This document shows positions 37,710-52,529 of a stretch of DNA of 64,000 bases, one piece after another. Location: contig NC_135009.1 in NCBI RefSeq assembly GCF_051020985.1, positions 8,750,606 to 8,814,605 on the forward strand, written 5' to 3'. How positions within the stretch are numbered: position 1 is the first letter of the stretch; each line of letters opens with the position of its first letter. The translations under genes were made by a program, and so were the position numbers. The stretch comes from Nomia melanderi (lineage: Eukaryota; Arthropoda; Insecta; Hymenoptera; Halictidae). Below the pieces are notes generated by a model that saw only the letters and a program-made list of their open reading frames with translations, was not told the DNA's origin and did no database searches.

Positions 37710-39705
37710 TCACGCAGGTGAGAAAACTTGCTTCAATGATTAGGTCTAATTAGTAAATTCAACAAAATGAATTGCTAGTTTCCATTCCTTCAGCATTAAT
37801 GCGTTTACTTAACCTTTCAGCCGCATACCGAGTCTTTCGAGGACACTTTTGAATTTTAGTAAACTACAAAAAAATCGTTACCAATGTACGTAGCTCATTG
37901 CTTGTTTGAATGAAGCTTTGAATGTACAATGAAACTGTTCCATTTTGAACTGCATTAAGCTTCTTGTGGACCTCAAAGTTCATTTTTCGGGCAATTTTCT
38001 TAGTCATCCAAGACATCTATCACATTTTTGTTAACTGGTCATTGATAATACCTTGATTTACACGGGACAACAATATCTCCGACAACTTTAAAATGTTGTT
38101 TCATAATAAAAGAAAAACTTGTCTATGTATGTACTATCTTATTCTTGTAACACTGAGATTATCAATCTCAACTTAATACTGCTGTTATATTACTGTTTAT
38201 GTTAGTTTATTCGAACAAAAATTCCAGAAGAATAGTGTTCGTATTTAATAGTTATGGGAAGCAGAAAACTGCATTTATGTTGACATCTACCGTTATTAAT
38301 TGACAGAATAGCTTCAGTTCGATCGAGTTCACTTTCCTCGAGGAGCTAGACAGAGGCTAACCGGTAAGAGAAAGAACAATGATTCACAAACGCCGAACGA
38401 TACCGTTGGTCTAGGTCTGACAGTAGCGATGAACGGTTTAAATGAATATTCAGAGTACTCTGCTTCCGGTAAGGAAACTTCCGCTCAGTAAACACGCGCG
38501 TGTCGCGTATCGAGTCACACAAAGGGCTGAATTACGCGTCGTCATTGTTTATGCTTCCCATGCCGTATTACAGATGAGTAAACTCTTCCCGATTGACAAA
38601 TGTATATAGCAAGTAGAAACCCTACGATCGGTTATCTGTCGAATGCTAGTCGAACCGCGCACGTGGTTCCTAGGAGAATCAGGTGTAAGAAGGGTTTAGA
38701 CACACCCTCGGCTGAAGATGAAGTAACTGGGTGCATAACTTGAGTTATAATCCAGTTGAAGCAGAAGAATATTATCCACCATAGTGTTCTTGACCCATTT
38801 GTCCTCATTTTACCAATAACAACAATAGTATACATTTTTTTAATTTACTAGTAACAATATATTTATTAAACAAGCAATATTCTCAAAAATCTTAAATATA
38901 TTCTTGATTGAAAAAATAATTGTTTATCGCTCGAAATGAATAATTTACAATGAAATCTAGCTACCTAATAATTTCTTCTCTCTTTTAATAATTCCATTCA
39001 ATCTTCGGCAGATGAAAATTGTTCAAAATATTCGAAACTTTTACCACGGTACTTTTAGTTCATCATACGTCTAATTTCTAAAACAAGGAAATTGGAAATT
39101 ATATACTGCCGTAGCTCGAATAATTCATTGGCACTGAATTTCGCGTTCCAGGTATGAAATTCCACCAAGAATTTCCTCGAAATCTGAATAAAACCAACGG
39201 TACAAGTTGCTGTTTGTAAACAGGTAGCGAATAATAATGAAATTGCATAACGGGAGAAAGGTTCGCGGATCTAAAGTCACGCTGGTCGTCTCGCATCGAA
39301 GAGTTCGCCTCTGCCAAATAGTTATGCAGCGAGAGCAAAAAAGAACTCGGAACGACGCGAGTGCATAATAATCAGGTGTGCAGGTGAAATTCTGGGATTT
39401 TCGCGAGTTTCCGGTGCCACTTGGCGACCATAAGCGGCCCCGCTCGTAAATGTCATCGGCGTCGCGCACCCTCCTCGCCGCGAGGAACCGGAATATCGAC
39501 CTTGCGGGTAGCGGATGGAGTCGCCAAGTACGAAACGCTACCCGAAGAGGAACGGAATAATAAAAACACTTGTCCCAAGGGGGCGGAAGAAAGGAAGAAA
39601 GCAAATCGATGGTGAAAACGTTTCTGTTCTTGCGAAACGCCGACGGAAAGACAATTCGCGTCGTGACTGATAGAACGGGAAGAAATAAAATAAGAAGAAA
39701 AACAG

Positions 39706-39848
39706 TTAACCCCTTGTCCTATGATGTCTTTCGTAACCGCGTTGGATGGAATTACTTTGTCGTTGATAATTTGTTGGGAAGAAAGAAGGATTCCGTGGTT
39801 ATCTATGTCTATGTTTACTTTAACACGTAATAATTGATAAGGGGAGAA
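39706..39848. mobile_element. MITE-like element, family C, copy 2 (internally shortened)
   Basis: TTAA (39706-39709) is followed by CCCCTTGTCCTATGAT; the right end is TTGATAAGGGG about 125 bp later. The interior (GGAATTACTTTGTCGTTGATAATT) resembles the solo left end at 19560-19620, which also starts TTAACCCCTTG. Confidence 0.6.
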
Positions 39849-40009
39849 TAATATTTAGTTTCTGGTCGAAGGAAGTGAGTAATTCTTTGTTTTATTAAGT
39901 CGTAATATGGGGGGTGAAGGGTAAGATATCAGTGACACAGTAGTATGTTTAGAGAAGGGAGTAATTAATTATTAGATGTTGAACCTATCCTTTATAGACG
40001 CAAGCTTTT

Positions 40010-40165
40010 ATAAATTTTACCTTTCATAGAATCTACCTTTTATGAACTCTGCTTTATGATCTATATTTTATAGAATCTATGTTTTATGAACTCTATCTTT
40101 CATAGACTCTATCTTCCATAAACTTTACATTTTATAGACTCTAGCTTTTATAGAATCTATCAATG
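40010..40165 (+). repeat. Degenerate 17-18-bp minisatellite
   Basis: About 8-9 copies of a unit like CTTTTATAGACTCTATC (for example CTTTTATAGAATCTATC, CTTTCATAGACTCTATC). Confidence 0.85.
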
Positions 40166-41515
40166 AAATGTACATTACTTTTTTTAATCTTTGCGATAAA
40201 TCTCCATTCTAATGGAAATGGTTAACTCGGTTAAGGGATTTACCACGATACAATTTATCGACACGCATCGAAACAGAAATATTTCTGTGCACAGCACGAT
40301 CGACGCAGTGATCTTATGCAAACCGAATCGTCGATGAGTTTGCCTAAAGCATCGCCAGTCCGCGTGCCCCCCGCGGTATAGTCAGCTCGTTAACGAGATT
40401 GGACAGCTTAGCGGCGTTATCTGGAAGCATCGACTCGAAAAGTCACGCGGTTTATTTTCATCTACAACAGGATTACCCATTAAAACGCGTGCACCGGACG
40501 AGCTCGAGCTGCGGCTGGTATCGAGATTTGCCAAAGTTATACGAATTCGCGGCGAGCTTGCTGCTTACGATGCATTTATTCCCTTCTCTCCCCCTCTCGA
40601 TCCGGCTCCGCCTCGGGAAAATACGATTTCATCGATGCGGTACGCTCCTCGGCTCGTGACCCAACGGTCTAACGAGTTTTCTATTACGGTTTCCCGGCGC
40701 GTGCCCGCTTCACGAATTCTTTTCTTTTCTATTTCGACTGTTCAGCGACTCGAACCTTATTACCATTGAACGAATAGTGTTCGGCTCAACGGTAGCACGT
40801 GTGGTCGACATACTGAAATTCTCCTTGCAATTCAAAATGTTATCTAGGTATGCGAGGAATTTCTTCCTATCGATAGAAGTTTATCTAATTATGCTGGCAG
40901 AAAAAAGAAAATAAGGAGAGAATAGTGTGAAATTTGTTCATTTGCGCAAAGTCTAATTCTGAAATTCCTTAATTCGGGAGCAAATTAAATTTGGGAAGTC
41001 TTCAATTTAGGAGAAATGAAACTTTACCGATTACCTAATTCTACTTCACCATAAATCAACCCTCTAAACTCAAGGGAAGAAGAGAACTCATTGACCACAG
41101 GAATACGACAGAAAACCAGAGACAAGTCCCGTGTTTTTCCTCTTTCAATCTTATTATCACCCCGTTCCTGGGATATCCCCTTTATCAACGGAACTTGAAT
41201 TCCGGCAGTGGCGAGGCGAACGCGGACGAAATTAGCCTGCAACCACTGAGCAATTTTTAGAAAGTTTTAATCGAAGAAACGCATCCTGTGTCGGCGCGAT
41301 TAAAGGTCGGATAGTGGGTCACAAGGACGGGTGTGCGCGGGATCGTGTTGCTCGTGGCGTGAGCCGATAACAAATTACGCGTGGCCAGGCGCTGCATTGC
41401 CGGTGAAAGGGACACTGTACCTACGTACATACTCTTCGTTGCGCAGGAGAAGACCTCTGGAAAGAGCGCAGGTCTAATTGGGCAGCTTTCGTCTGTACCA
41501 ATCTAATTCTCTATA

Positions 41516-41790
41516 CTAATTTGCTGTTCGTCGATACAGTTATACATATTCAATCAAAATTACGAACAAAACATACTAATTTTCAATATGCGTTTGGCAC
41601 GTATCTTCTCTTCTCATTTACAATACTAATTTCCTATTCATCGATAAGGTTACGCGTAACCAATCGAAACTGTAAACAAGTCACACTAATTTTCAATATG
41701 TGTTTGGTACGAATCTTTTCTCATCTCATATTCGCTACTAATTTGTTGTTTCTCGATACAGTAACACGTAACTAATTGAAACTACACACA
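41516..41790 (+). repeat. Tandem repeat, about 112-bp unit, about 2.4 copies
   Basis: Copies start CTAATTTGCTGTTCGTCGATACAG-like at about 41516, 41624 and 41739. Each contains ACTAATTTTCAATATG(C/T)GTTTGG(C/T)ACG in the later half. Identity between copies is roughly 75-80 % by eye. Confidence 0.8.
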
Positions 41791-42887
41791 AAACACATAG
41801 GACCTGTGCTGTTCAGGAGCTCTTCTCCCGAGCAATGAACAGTACGCGACCAACGAAACGGCCGACGAAAGGATTATTAACGTGCCGGGGTTTCGAGAAC
41901 CAATTAACCGGCGGGGTCTAGTTGTACAGCGGTGCGAGCTGGTCACAGCGACGACGTTCAAGGTTAATTAACTCGAACGTCCGTACGGAAAATAGGAATT
42001 GCAAATGAGTTTGCGGCCAGTCGGGAACGGAAACTGGGCCAACGGATTCCGGGGAGGATCCGCGAGCCGCATCGCGGGTTTCCTGTTTCCGCCACTATGT
42101 ATTAATCCTTTGCACTGTACACGTTGCGCTACGGGGGCACACACATTTTGTTCTGCGACTTGACAGGTTCCGTTTCGACAGTATTTATAATATTAAATAT
42201 TTTAATGAACGAAGTTGAGCAACGCTACCCTTGGATTATTACATTCGCTGCTCATGCAATTTGTGTCAAGGAAAATCAAAAATTTAAGAATATAACAATA
42301 TAATATTTTTCAAATGATATCAAGAGTTTTTGAAATGAACAATTCTTAATATGAAATCTCAGGTATCGGTTACTAGAATTTTCTAAAAATATTCTTTGTA
42401 CTATATTTAAAGGTACAAAATATAAATAGATATGAATATCATTTTCTCATCTTAAATTTTACTATTACCTTCCAGTGAATTATTAAAGGCAAAGGGAAAT
42501 AGGCACAGTGACTGCTGTGAGAGAATCCACGAGTCAAAGGATAAACCAATATTCACAAGAACTCTGTTCCTCCCGCTTTTTACGACGGTTCGTTGTCTTT
42601 GATCCTCTCGAGCGAAGGCGACACGGTATTTCCGGAGTTAACTCGGTCATCGTCGGGATGGAGCAAGGATTTCGTGACGAGGCATCGGGACCGCGAATTA
42701 CGGGTCGCCGGGAAGCGTTCACGAGCACCTCGAATATCGATGCGACGGGAGCACCGAGCTACGCCCTCGTTTCCCGTCGCTTCAATGAGATAGAAACGTC
42801 ACCGCGTAAAACTCCGACGTGACCCCCGTTGTCCCTCCGCAATTCCGGCCGACCCTAATTCCATCATATTTTCCATTTGCTCGTACT

Positions 42888-42891
<4 letters not shown>

Positions 42892-42944
<53 letters not shown>
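42892..42944 (+). repeat. (TC)n microsatellite
   Basis: Pure TC dinucleotide run of about 53 bp; the longest perfect simple repeat seen in the window. Confidence 0.97.
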
Positions 42945-42947
<3 letters not shown>

Positions 42948-44144
42948 CGTCTCTCGCGGCATCATCAACGGGGCAGAGTTAAACGATTAAATCAGCGCGA
43001 GCCCTATGAAATTTATTTCATATTTCCTCGTATTTTTCTCCTTTTTTAAAAAAATATTTCCTGGCAATTTCGTAAAATCTTGGAGAAACCTCTCTCTGAT
43101 TAAATAGAATCTGCAGCTAATATTTTCCCGTTATTTTTTAAATATTTCTCTGTGAATCTTTTATTTTTATAGAAACATTCAGTTGTAGCTATATAAAGGG
43201 AGACAAATTAGTTTATGAATGTTATCTGGTACTACTGGTGCGCAGTGTGGTTGTGAAAATTTGGAGTGATTTTTGATTCATGATCCACACCTCCGCCAAA
43301 TTAAGGCGTTAAGTGCGGATGACGCAATACCACGTCATAGTAAATACTATTGTATTATGTATAATGCACTGTATGAATGAACATTGATACAAGTCATTTT
43401 ACATAATATACGAACGTATTGCCATTTACTTAATACACGGAATTCAATAAATATACTAATTATTCCACAGTATAAATACAAACAATATCTAATCTTTGTA
43501 ACGAAGAAAGACAGTTACAACTTTAATGTTCTATAATGTAAATTCTCTTAACGTCCTCGTCATTAAATTATATTTTGTATATTGCATTTAGCATCATAAA
43601 AAAAAACAGTTAAAGAAAAACGGGAGGTTTGACGATCTATCACGGTCAATTTGAGCTGGCAGAGAACTCGTTCGGTGCTTCTGCGCGCGATTCGGACCGC
43701 GCAAAAGGTTGCTACGAAGCGGTAACCGTGATCAGCTTAATAGGTTTCTCTATGGATAGCGTTTAATCGCGGCAAGGACGCCCGCCGCGCATTGTCCGTG
43801 AATTGATTTCATGAAATACTTTAATTCCCCGGAACGGTGAAACGATCGGCGTTGCGTGCGCGACTGGGGGAAGGTATTCCTCCGTTTCGGCTGGGGTGGT
43901 TCACGAAATACGACGGAAAGACCGTTTCCCGCGGAAAGACGTGTGTTCCTAATTTAAAACCCCGGCCGTAAATAAAATTGCCCGTACACCACGACGAGGC
44001 TTCATTAGCAAGCTAATTTCGATCCAGGGAGCCGACTGCAAGGGTTACGTAGCCCGAAAACGAGTTTTTGTGGAAAACATGGGGTTTACTTGAATATCGT
44101 CAGTGCTTGATTCTGGTGTAGCTTTTATAAATGTCAAAGTTTGA

Positions 44145-44290
44145 AAATTTAGAAGTTTCGGTATTCATAAATTTGGAAATTTACAAATTTAGAAACTTGG
44201 AAACTTTGAAACTTAGAAATCTGGGGAACTTAGAAATTTGGGAAGTTAAAAATTCAGAAGATTAGAAATTTACAAATTTTTAATAATTAA
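44145..44290 (+). repeat. Degenerate AAATTTAGAA-type minisatellite
   Basis: Successive 9-11-bp units such as AAATTTAGAA, AACTTGGAA, AACTTAGAAATCTGG. Similar low-order AAATTT-type runs lie at 45100-45190 and 46130-46245. Confidence 0.7.
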
Positions 44291-47200
44291 TTCCAAAACT
44301 TGTTTTTTGGAATTTTACAAACAAATAGTGTTGAAACTACACAATTTCAAATACTGATAATTGCTCGATGAACTGTAACTTTCTACACGAAAAAGTGTTT
44401 CAACTGTTGTATCGTTGCTGCCATTAACGCTGCTAAGCGCACGTAGCCTCTTACAGCGAAACATAGAGGAATGCTCGCGTGTTCCTGACTCTCCAGCGAA
44501 TAAACGTCCGCCGGACAAGCAGCATCGCTGTTTTTCGGCGTCGCGGCGCGCCACATTTGTCGACTACTGACGTATTTGGAGCAACCGTTCACTCGAACAT
44601 CGTCGCCAACTGCAGTAACCATTCCCCGAATTTTCTTCTGTCCATTTTATTCTGTATTTTCCAGACTCCAGCACTCGCGTCATTCTCGTGATTTCACGAT
44701 TCCTTGAACGAGGGAACTTCAATCGAACGAGATCCAAAAATTCCAACGAGAAATTCAGAAACTTAATATTTATACTATCGTATTCGTGGAAGCGAAAGAA
44801 TCAGATAAACACAACTGATTCCAGCAAAAGATCGATCAATAACTGTTGAATAGATAGCATATCGCTTGTTACTGAATCGATCATCGGATATGTTGTAACT
44901 GAAACGCATCTGTTGGAATGATAAACGGTCGCCATGGTTGTTGAATAGAAATTTTAACTCTTGCATTGACAAAAGTACCCACTTTGATATCTAATTAACG
45001 TAATTTTGTTCTGTTCTCGCAGAAATTTAACGAAATTGCTTTAAATATCCATTCTTTTCTTTGAAAATAAAGAGTTATTCAAACAATTATTATTAATTAT
45101 TCAAACAAATTTGTAAGTAAAAATTTATAATACTAAAGTTTGTAACTAAAAATTTGCAATAAGAAATCTGTGAAGAATTTGCAACACTAAAATTCAACAG
45201 GCCAATAAAGATAAAAAGTGAAACCACTGACGTTCTAAGTCCCGCTGGACCAGCTGGTCTCTTTTACTCACGATCCCACAGTATTAAATTTCAATGTGTG
45301 TACAACGAAAGACTCGATGAAGTAAAAGATCAGCCTGGCCTCGGAAACTCTAGAGAGGAATTGAAAGGTATCCCTCTGAAGACTCTTGGAGGCCTCAGGT
45401 ATCTCTCCGAGGACTCTTATGGGTCTCAAACGATCAGAGATACTTTAATAGTCGTCTTTACCGATTTACAGCAGCTTATAAAGCTACTTAAACCGTGGAA
45501 CTTGGTGAAATAAGGATTTTAAACAAACTTGATGCTGCAATATTGTTTCTTTTCCTTTGAATTTTGTTTTTGAAACTGCAAGTTTGCACAAACTGTTCTC
45601 TGAGTCTGACTATTGCAGATTGAAACCACTATAAACCATATCTCAATTTTCACCGAGGAGAAACGAAACTTTTGATTAGATTGAGAATCTTTTTATCGAA
45701 ATGGATTTACTTGCAGACCTTATCACCCTCGACTACCTCGAAAGTCATCTCCTATGTCGCTGTCTAATATAGTTTTACGAGCGACGCGTGTACACTCGTT
45801 TGGTTATCGTCCGGCACGCGAACAAACACGTTAATCGCACTTCCGGGTGCCTCCGCCGATTCCCTGGATACACGTGTGTTTTATCGACGAATCGATACCC
45901 GCCGTTTACCAGTTACTTTTTATTGTGCGACCGTTGCTTGGAGACGCCAACGTTTCAACATAGAAGGAGTATTGCTCGCCCAAGTTATCAAGCAAAGATC
46001 AAAGCAAAAACAGCGACATCGGTATTGTCATGGGGGATCTCGACAGCCATTTGTTCGCGTACGATGTTATCAATTTTTAATGAAGACAATTCATTTGTTT
46101 TCGCGGTATATGAAATTTTAGTTTATCAAGTTTAAAATTTTTAAATGTTCAAATGTCCAAACCTCTCAATCTCCAAATTTTCAAATATTCAAATATTTAA
46201 GCTTTCAAACTTCGTAACTTCCAAAAATTTTCAAAATTTTCAATTTGTACATATTACTTATTATATATACATATTATCAAACAACAAATAAATCGCTTCA
46301 CAAACCTCAGAACCCATACATTCAATACAGTTTCCAAATAAAAATTCCCAAAAACCACCTTAAACCATCACCACCGCAGCAAACAGGTCCCTGAATCCCA
46401 CCATCGCTCAGCATGCAAGAATTCAATTGGGTCAGGCGTTTACAAAGGGTGCGCGCATCCTCGAACACGCAGCGTCCAGGACGCGTTTGGCCCGATTTTC
46501 GCTGTAATCGAAATCATATCCATCTCGGTGGACATCCCGATTTCCGCGCGAATTTCATGAATCTTCAACGAACCGACGGGGAAAGTGTTGGCCGGTCGGT
46601 TTCGTTAAACCCCCGCTTTCACGAGTTACACGTAATATCCTGCGGCCGCCTCCGGATAATCAAATTCCTCGGTCTGAGTAATAGCTCCGTGTGAGAGTCT
46701 ATCGCCGGCGAGTACGGGTTACGCCATTCGGAAAAAAAGAAGAGGAGAAACGATAATCGATCGCTGGTCGAACGAATCTTTGCTCGACAGGTGAGGCCTT
46801 GAAATTCGTGGGGGATTTTTCTTCGCCTTGCGAAACAGGGGAAGCCTCTGACCCTTGGGGACGTTATATTTAGCTCCCTATATTCCACAGAGTAACAAGC
46901 ACACATGAAATCTGTCAAACATTTTTTAGACTGCACGAAATGTACCTGTAATGCATTCCAAAACTTAGGGCACTGAGTGCACAGCAGAACGTTAGACGGT
47001 GAAATGTGAATCTGTAGTGTTGCACTTGCAAAGAAAGTCGACAGTCTAATCATTATTTCCTATGCAATAAATTATACCAATCGAATGACTAACAATAACA
47101 TTATAATACTCATTCTTACACCAGATATTCCTTACACCCCATTCTACTCTAATTCACAACTTTCCCCGATACCTTTATTCATCTTTTCATTTTATCTAAA

Positions 47201-50200
47201 CTAAATCTTTATCTTCGACATCTACTAAATTAGAATAACAAAACATCACGACCCCTCGATTAATCATTGCTCTTGACGCCTTCGATCAAATTCTGCAGTG
47301 CATCATAAAGCTACATACCGTCTCCGCGTGGAGCTAAGATTCCCACACGAAAAGGAAAAATTGCAAGTACGCATGAGAATCTCGAGGAAAGTCAGCAGTG
47401 GGGGACTCCATTGAATCGGCAGCGACGTGACTTTCACTGACGACACCCGGTATAATTCACGGATCACGAGCGACTGCGAGAGTTGCATTAGCCGTGGGCA
47501 AGGCTGCTTCAAGGCTGTCCGGATTGTGTGTCATTCGCGGTCTCGCAATCCAGTTCAGACTGAAAACGTAGGCTTAGTCGCGCTGAGGGGGCCCCCCACG
47601 TGCCTATACGTGTGCCGCGTGTGCACGAGAGCACCTTGCTTTTCCCTTGCCGAACGTGTGCCCCGGTTCTCGGCCGATACTTTCACGCCCGGATCTCGTT
47701 CCCCGAGCACGTACGCGAGCTGATAACGTTAACTGAGAAGCTATCGACGGCCCTGCAGTTCGGCAATTGGAAGCTGATAGCTCCTTGTTTCATCCTCAGC
47801 TTGTTCTAGTGCAAGCTGTTTTCGGAATTTAAGTACTGCCGAAGAAAAGGAGAATATATTGGCTATCGGAAAAAGTTCGTGCGGGTTCTTCAATCGAAAT
47901 TTAAATAGAGAACGGTTCTGTAAAATAATTTTATTTTATTTGATACCAACGGTATAAACATAAATATCAATTCAAATTGGACCCCAATGAATTGTTAAAA
48001 AGACGAACCTTTTTCGGTATTTAATACATAGAGGAAAGAATATGGAGAATAATGTTATCCTAAAGTTCTAGAATTTGGAGGTGCTTGATATGAAGGGATT
48101 GCTATTTCGAAGATATAGAGACTAAAATAGGAATAAATCAGCTGATTTCTATTTACTAATGTTTATGTTTCTAAAGACTTGAGTTAATAATACTTAATAT
48201 TCAAAGGAAATTTTGATTTCTCTTTTCTCTTAGTAAACTGTCAACCAAGAACCTCATTGATAAAATTACTCTATTGATCGCTATTACGAGAAAAATTGTG
48301 AACTAAAATTGTGAACTATAAATCGAATAAATTCCAATCCAGTGGTATTTAGCAACATTCATGAATCATCATGATCCAAGGGTTAAGGATTCGAGCGGAA
48401 GTTCCCGAGATTCGTCGACCATCATCCAGTTCTCGAGTCATCCAATTATCAGAAAGTTTCTCCCGATTTCGAGAGGGTCGGCGGTGGATCGAGCACCCCC
48501 GATCGCTGCTCGACCCAGAGTTCTCTGTTTACCCGTGGCCTAGAGGAAAAGGCGGATCGTTGCCTATTTTCGTTCGATTATCGCGCGTGGGGCGCTTCAC
48601 GCTGTGCCCGTCGGAAGCCTATCACTAGATTCCTCGATATCCCTGGTATATTTTCGAACATCTTCGTAATTTACCTTCGAATAACAATTAGATTGCGGAG
48701 TTTGTACATTTACGACAAATATGGAACATAGAGTAAAGTGTTATATCATTTTCAACTTACTAAAATTCTTAAAAGAAAAAACTTATTCCTATTTAACTTT
48801 TCTCTCTTTCAATTACTTCGAGAAATTTCGATTTTGCATAAAAATTGCCACTTTTCCATTCAACTCTGCAGATCACTAATTCTACGATATTGACAATTAG
48901 AAAAGAAGAATTTACTAATTCTAATAAACTGTAACATTATTCTATTTAAAGAAGGGGTGGCTTATATTACGATATAATTGTTATTTTAATTGTCACATTA
49001 TTTCACAAAATCTCCAGCTAATTGGTTTTAACATACTGTCAAACAATCCCTGGTACATAAAAGCGTTCAAAATATCCGGCCTAATCGCCGAGAAGACCGG
49101 ATCGATAAGCAAGCCCGAATATCGCCGCGAATCGGAGTACGCCTATTTCTGAATCACCTTGCACGTGAACCTTCGCCGTGAATCGCGCGATATTTCACCC
49201 GAGGGAGGTGGTTCTCCATCCCTCTTTTCCCTCCACTCGTGGCACTCCGCTTTCTTATGAAATATTCGACGTTATCGCGCTCCCTCCCCATCTCCCACCA
49301 ACCCGATCGAGTGCAATAAATTACCGTCCGAGTCTTATCGAATGTGTAAATCTAATTTCCCCGGAACGGGAATTTAATGGGTGTTTCGAATCGCTTCGAG
49401 ATCGAAAGATCGATTCGCTCGCGTAACAAACTCTGCGTAACAAAGTTTGCGATGCGATATACCCGCGGAAATTCGATATCTTCATAATACAGTTTTCTTT
49501 TGAACATGCTTCGAGGTCTTATTTAGAAATCCGAATTATCGAACTTGTGAGTGATCAAGACTTTATCTGTACAAGAATTAATGGTCTAGATTAAATGGTA
49601 TTGGCTAATGGAGGTCTAAGCATTCAATTGTACGTGTGTATTTTGGATTTGCTTGTCTTGTGTGGATTTAGCAGTTTTCTTGGTTGCAATTATTTGAAAT
49701 ATAATATAATATTGTATTTAACAATTTTGACGGTCTTTCGTTCGTATGTCTGTTTTATTTTTAATAAATTTCCAATAAAAGAATCAATATAACAAATGAT
49801 TATAAATTTATTACATTTTATTGTCGTATAGCCTCGTCAATGAAGGAAGAAATGATGTATTTCTTCTTTCGGGGTAATTAATTGCGAACTACAGGAAACA
49901 TTTTTCAATGCGTGTTCCTTTTTAGGAGGCTTTCCCATTTTGGATGACTGGGTGAGTTGAATGGTGGTGCTAAACTCGAAGCGGTAAATTCTGTCCACGG
50001 AGACACGACGAACGGCACACGCGCCCCGTTAACTAATGGCACGACAGTTTGTCAGGACGCGGACACTCCGACGAGCAGGTTTATCGCTACGATTACGAAG
50101 CCACGAGTGAAGAATCCTGAACAAAGTTCAGCCGGAACACCGAAATGAATAGAGAATGACACATTGTGAACGAAAAGGTTTCAATTGGTGTGTGAAAACG

Positions 50201-51595
50201 AGATTGATTAATAAATGCAAGTGTTGTCATTTGGAAATTCGACTATTCGTTTGGATATACCACTTGGATTTGTTTGCTTTATTGCCTTGTTTTGTCTCGA
50301 TAGAAATGACAATAACTTCAGATATTTGTATTATAGTTAATTTACGAGTTATTTGTACAACGTATTTATATTTTAACCACTTAATAATAGATTTCTTCTT
50401 TTGAATAAATGTTAAAAGGTAATGTAGATTTTGAAAATTACTTTTTTATTGATCAGGTCAAATTAATCGTTTTCGATATTTTCATACGTTTGGAAAAATT
50501 ATGGATATAGTGGAGTTTATGGGTTAGTGGTAACGGATAAACAGAAATTTTAATTTTTGTTTTTTCTCATTTCAATTACGAGGATTTAAAGGACACTTGT
50601 TTTGGCCAGCAGTCGATACAAAAAGTTTGACGAGCGATCCTGCCACGGGAGCACAATATATAGTAATCCCCGGTTAATCGGTCGAACTTTCCTGTCATCT
50701 GTCCTCTCATGCAGCGAACGCTTCGAGCACAATTTAAAAAAAAACACATACAAATGTCATTCGCTTCCTCGTGGTTGAAACGCGATAACGTTCTTCCATT
50801 ATCAATAGACGATGTTTGGAGCAAACCGCGGGCTTGCCGTAAAAGTAAACTTCCTTTCTAATGAATTATTTACAACGCAGTGCTTCTAATTAACGCAATC
50901 GAGAAAAAGTTCGTAAGAAATTAAAAAATTACAGTTCATTCTAGTTACTTACTACTAAACCTGAATTAAACAGATACGACATACGTGTTTTTCATTCATT
51001 AAACAAATAAATTAAATAATAAATTTTAAACTTACGGAAAAAATCAGAGATACAGTAGATCCTAATTACACTGGACATCTTCTATTAAACTACTAACTAA
51101 ACCTAAATTAAATAATAATTTAATTTAATTATCTTCCATCTTCTTGTGTTCAAAATGAAATCATTCAGCTATATATTCTATCTCATAATCGTTTACTGTA
51201 TCAAAGTCAAGAATTTATCTCCCAAGAACCTCGTTATCTGTTCACTCACTTTTCGAATTGTCGCATACAAGCTCTGTAATTCCATTTACAAATAATTTCA
51301 TTACATAATTATCCCATTCGCGAGAGGTTGAAATTCCTCTGAATCTTCCTGAAAAAAGACCTCGTGTACGTTCTCGTGTGATAGCATATTTAGCAGGTCA
51401 AGCAAGATTTTATCTTTGCACAGGATGAGAGGCTAATGAAGACACTCGGCGATCGGGCTAACAGTTTCGAACGATCCCGAGTTGCGCTCTTCGAAAAATA
51501 CCGGCCCATAAACCGGGCTGGTGTGTTTACGCAGACGACTCGCGTTTGCTCGTGTTATTCGCAAGAAAGAACACGGTCGCGAAAACGAGTCGCGA

Positions 51596-52034
51596 TTAAT
51601 TCACGCTGAATGTCGTCGGGGTCACCTGTTACCTCTAACCAAATCGAATGACTATAGTCCACTTGATTAAGCGATAATTATTTGAAAACATGTCTATATT
51701 ACCAATAATATGCAATAATAAATAAAGAAAGAAATAAGTAACTATGTAAATAAATAAATATATAATGTGAAATTAACACACGACAATGATAGCGCAATTG
51801 AAAATATGAACTGTAATTTGAATTTGGCGAACGTTATCATTCTCTGTATTAATGATCAACGTGGCAACGCGATCAATATTGACAATTAACGTAAACAGAC
51901 ACGAACGATTCGAACTGCCATTTTAATTGATTAAAATACGATTGATCGCTTCAGTTTTCTTTCGTTTTGACTATAATAATATATTCTTTTAATTCTTTGA
52001 ATTTTGTGAAATCATGTGGCATTCGACGTGTCAA
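51596..52034. mobile_element. MITE-like element, family A, copy 4 (enlarged by inserted sequence)
   Basis: The left part (CTGAATGTCG...GTCACCTG..., then ATCGAATGACTATAGTCCACTTGATTAAGCGATAATTATTTGAAA) and right end (GTGGCATTCGACGTGTCAA) match family A. About 190 bp of unrelated AT-rich sequence separates the halves. Ends and flanks are degraded (TTAA at 51596, TCAA at the right). Confidence 0.6.
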
Positions 52035-52529
52035 TTTACACTAAGTAAACGTATCGGAATTCGAGGAAGTGTAATCTATCGTTCGCCAGGTGTCCGGGGT
52101 CCCTCTACCTGCTCCCCAGCCTCCCGAACGCTAAATTTCGAAAACAGCTGCCGTTTAGATCGTCCGTCTTGCAACAAAGACGCGCGATTCAATGGAGACG
52201 TTGCAGCTCGGCAGCTGAGCCGTTTGGGGAAGATCGTTTGCAATTTTCTTTGTGAAAGTTCGCTGGGGTCGGCTGGCCGGTAGGTTATTTTAGGGTGTGG
52301 ATCATCGAAATAAGTGCTGCGGTTTGTAGAAGTATAGATGATCTCGGATTGAGAAATTATTTGTTAACGATGTTGGTTTTGATAAGATAATCGTTATTTA
52401 GTACACAAACGTGAAACGTTAGAATGATCTGGAATAACCCTTTGAGTATTAAAATAATAAAATTGCAACGCATTTGAATAACAAGACATTTAAGTCTTAA
52501 ATTCAATTTTATTCCTGCATCTGCAATAT

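Noticed and set aside
43965..44060. tRNA-like TTCGATCC box
   Set aside because: No matching A box, anticodon arm or acceptor stem; no tRNA recognised anywhere in the window.
46619..47053. Minus-strand open frame of 144 codons
   Set aside because: No domain, no splice-site support, composition typical of chance frames.
49926..49951. A 26-base exon-like segment (TTTTTAG acceptor, GFPILDDW, GTGAGT donor) followed by an open frame
   Set aside because: Good splice signals, but too short and isolated to support a gene; the next frame (49957-50148) has no family likeness.
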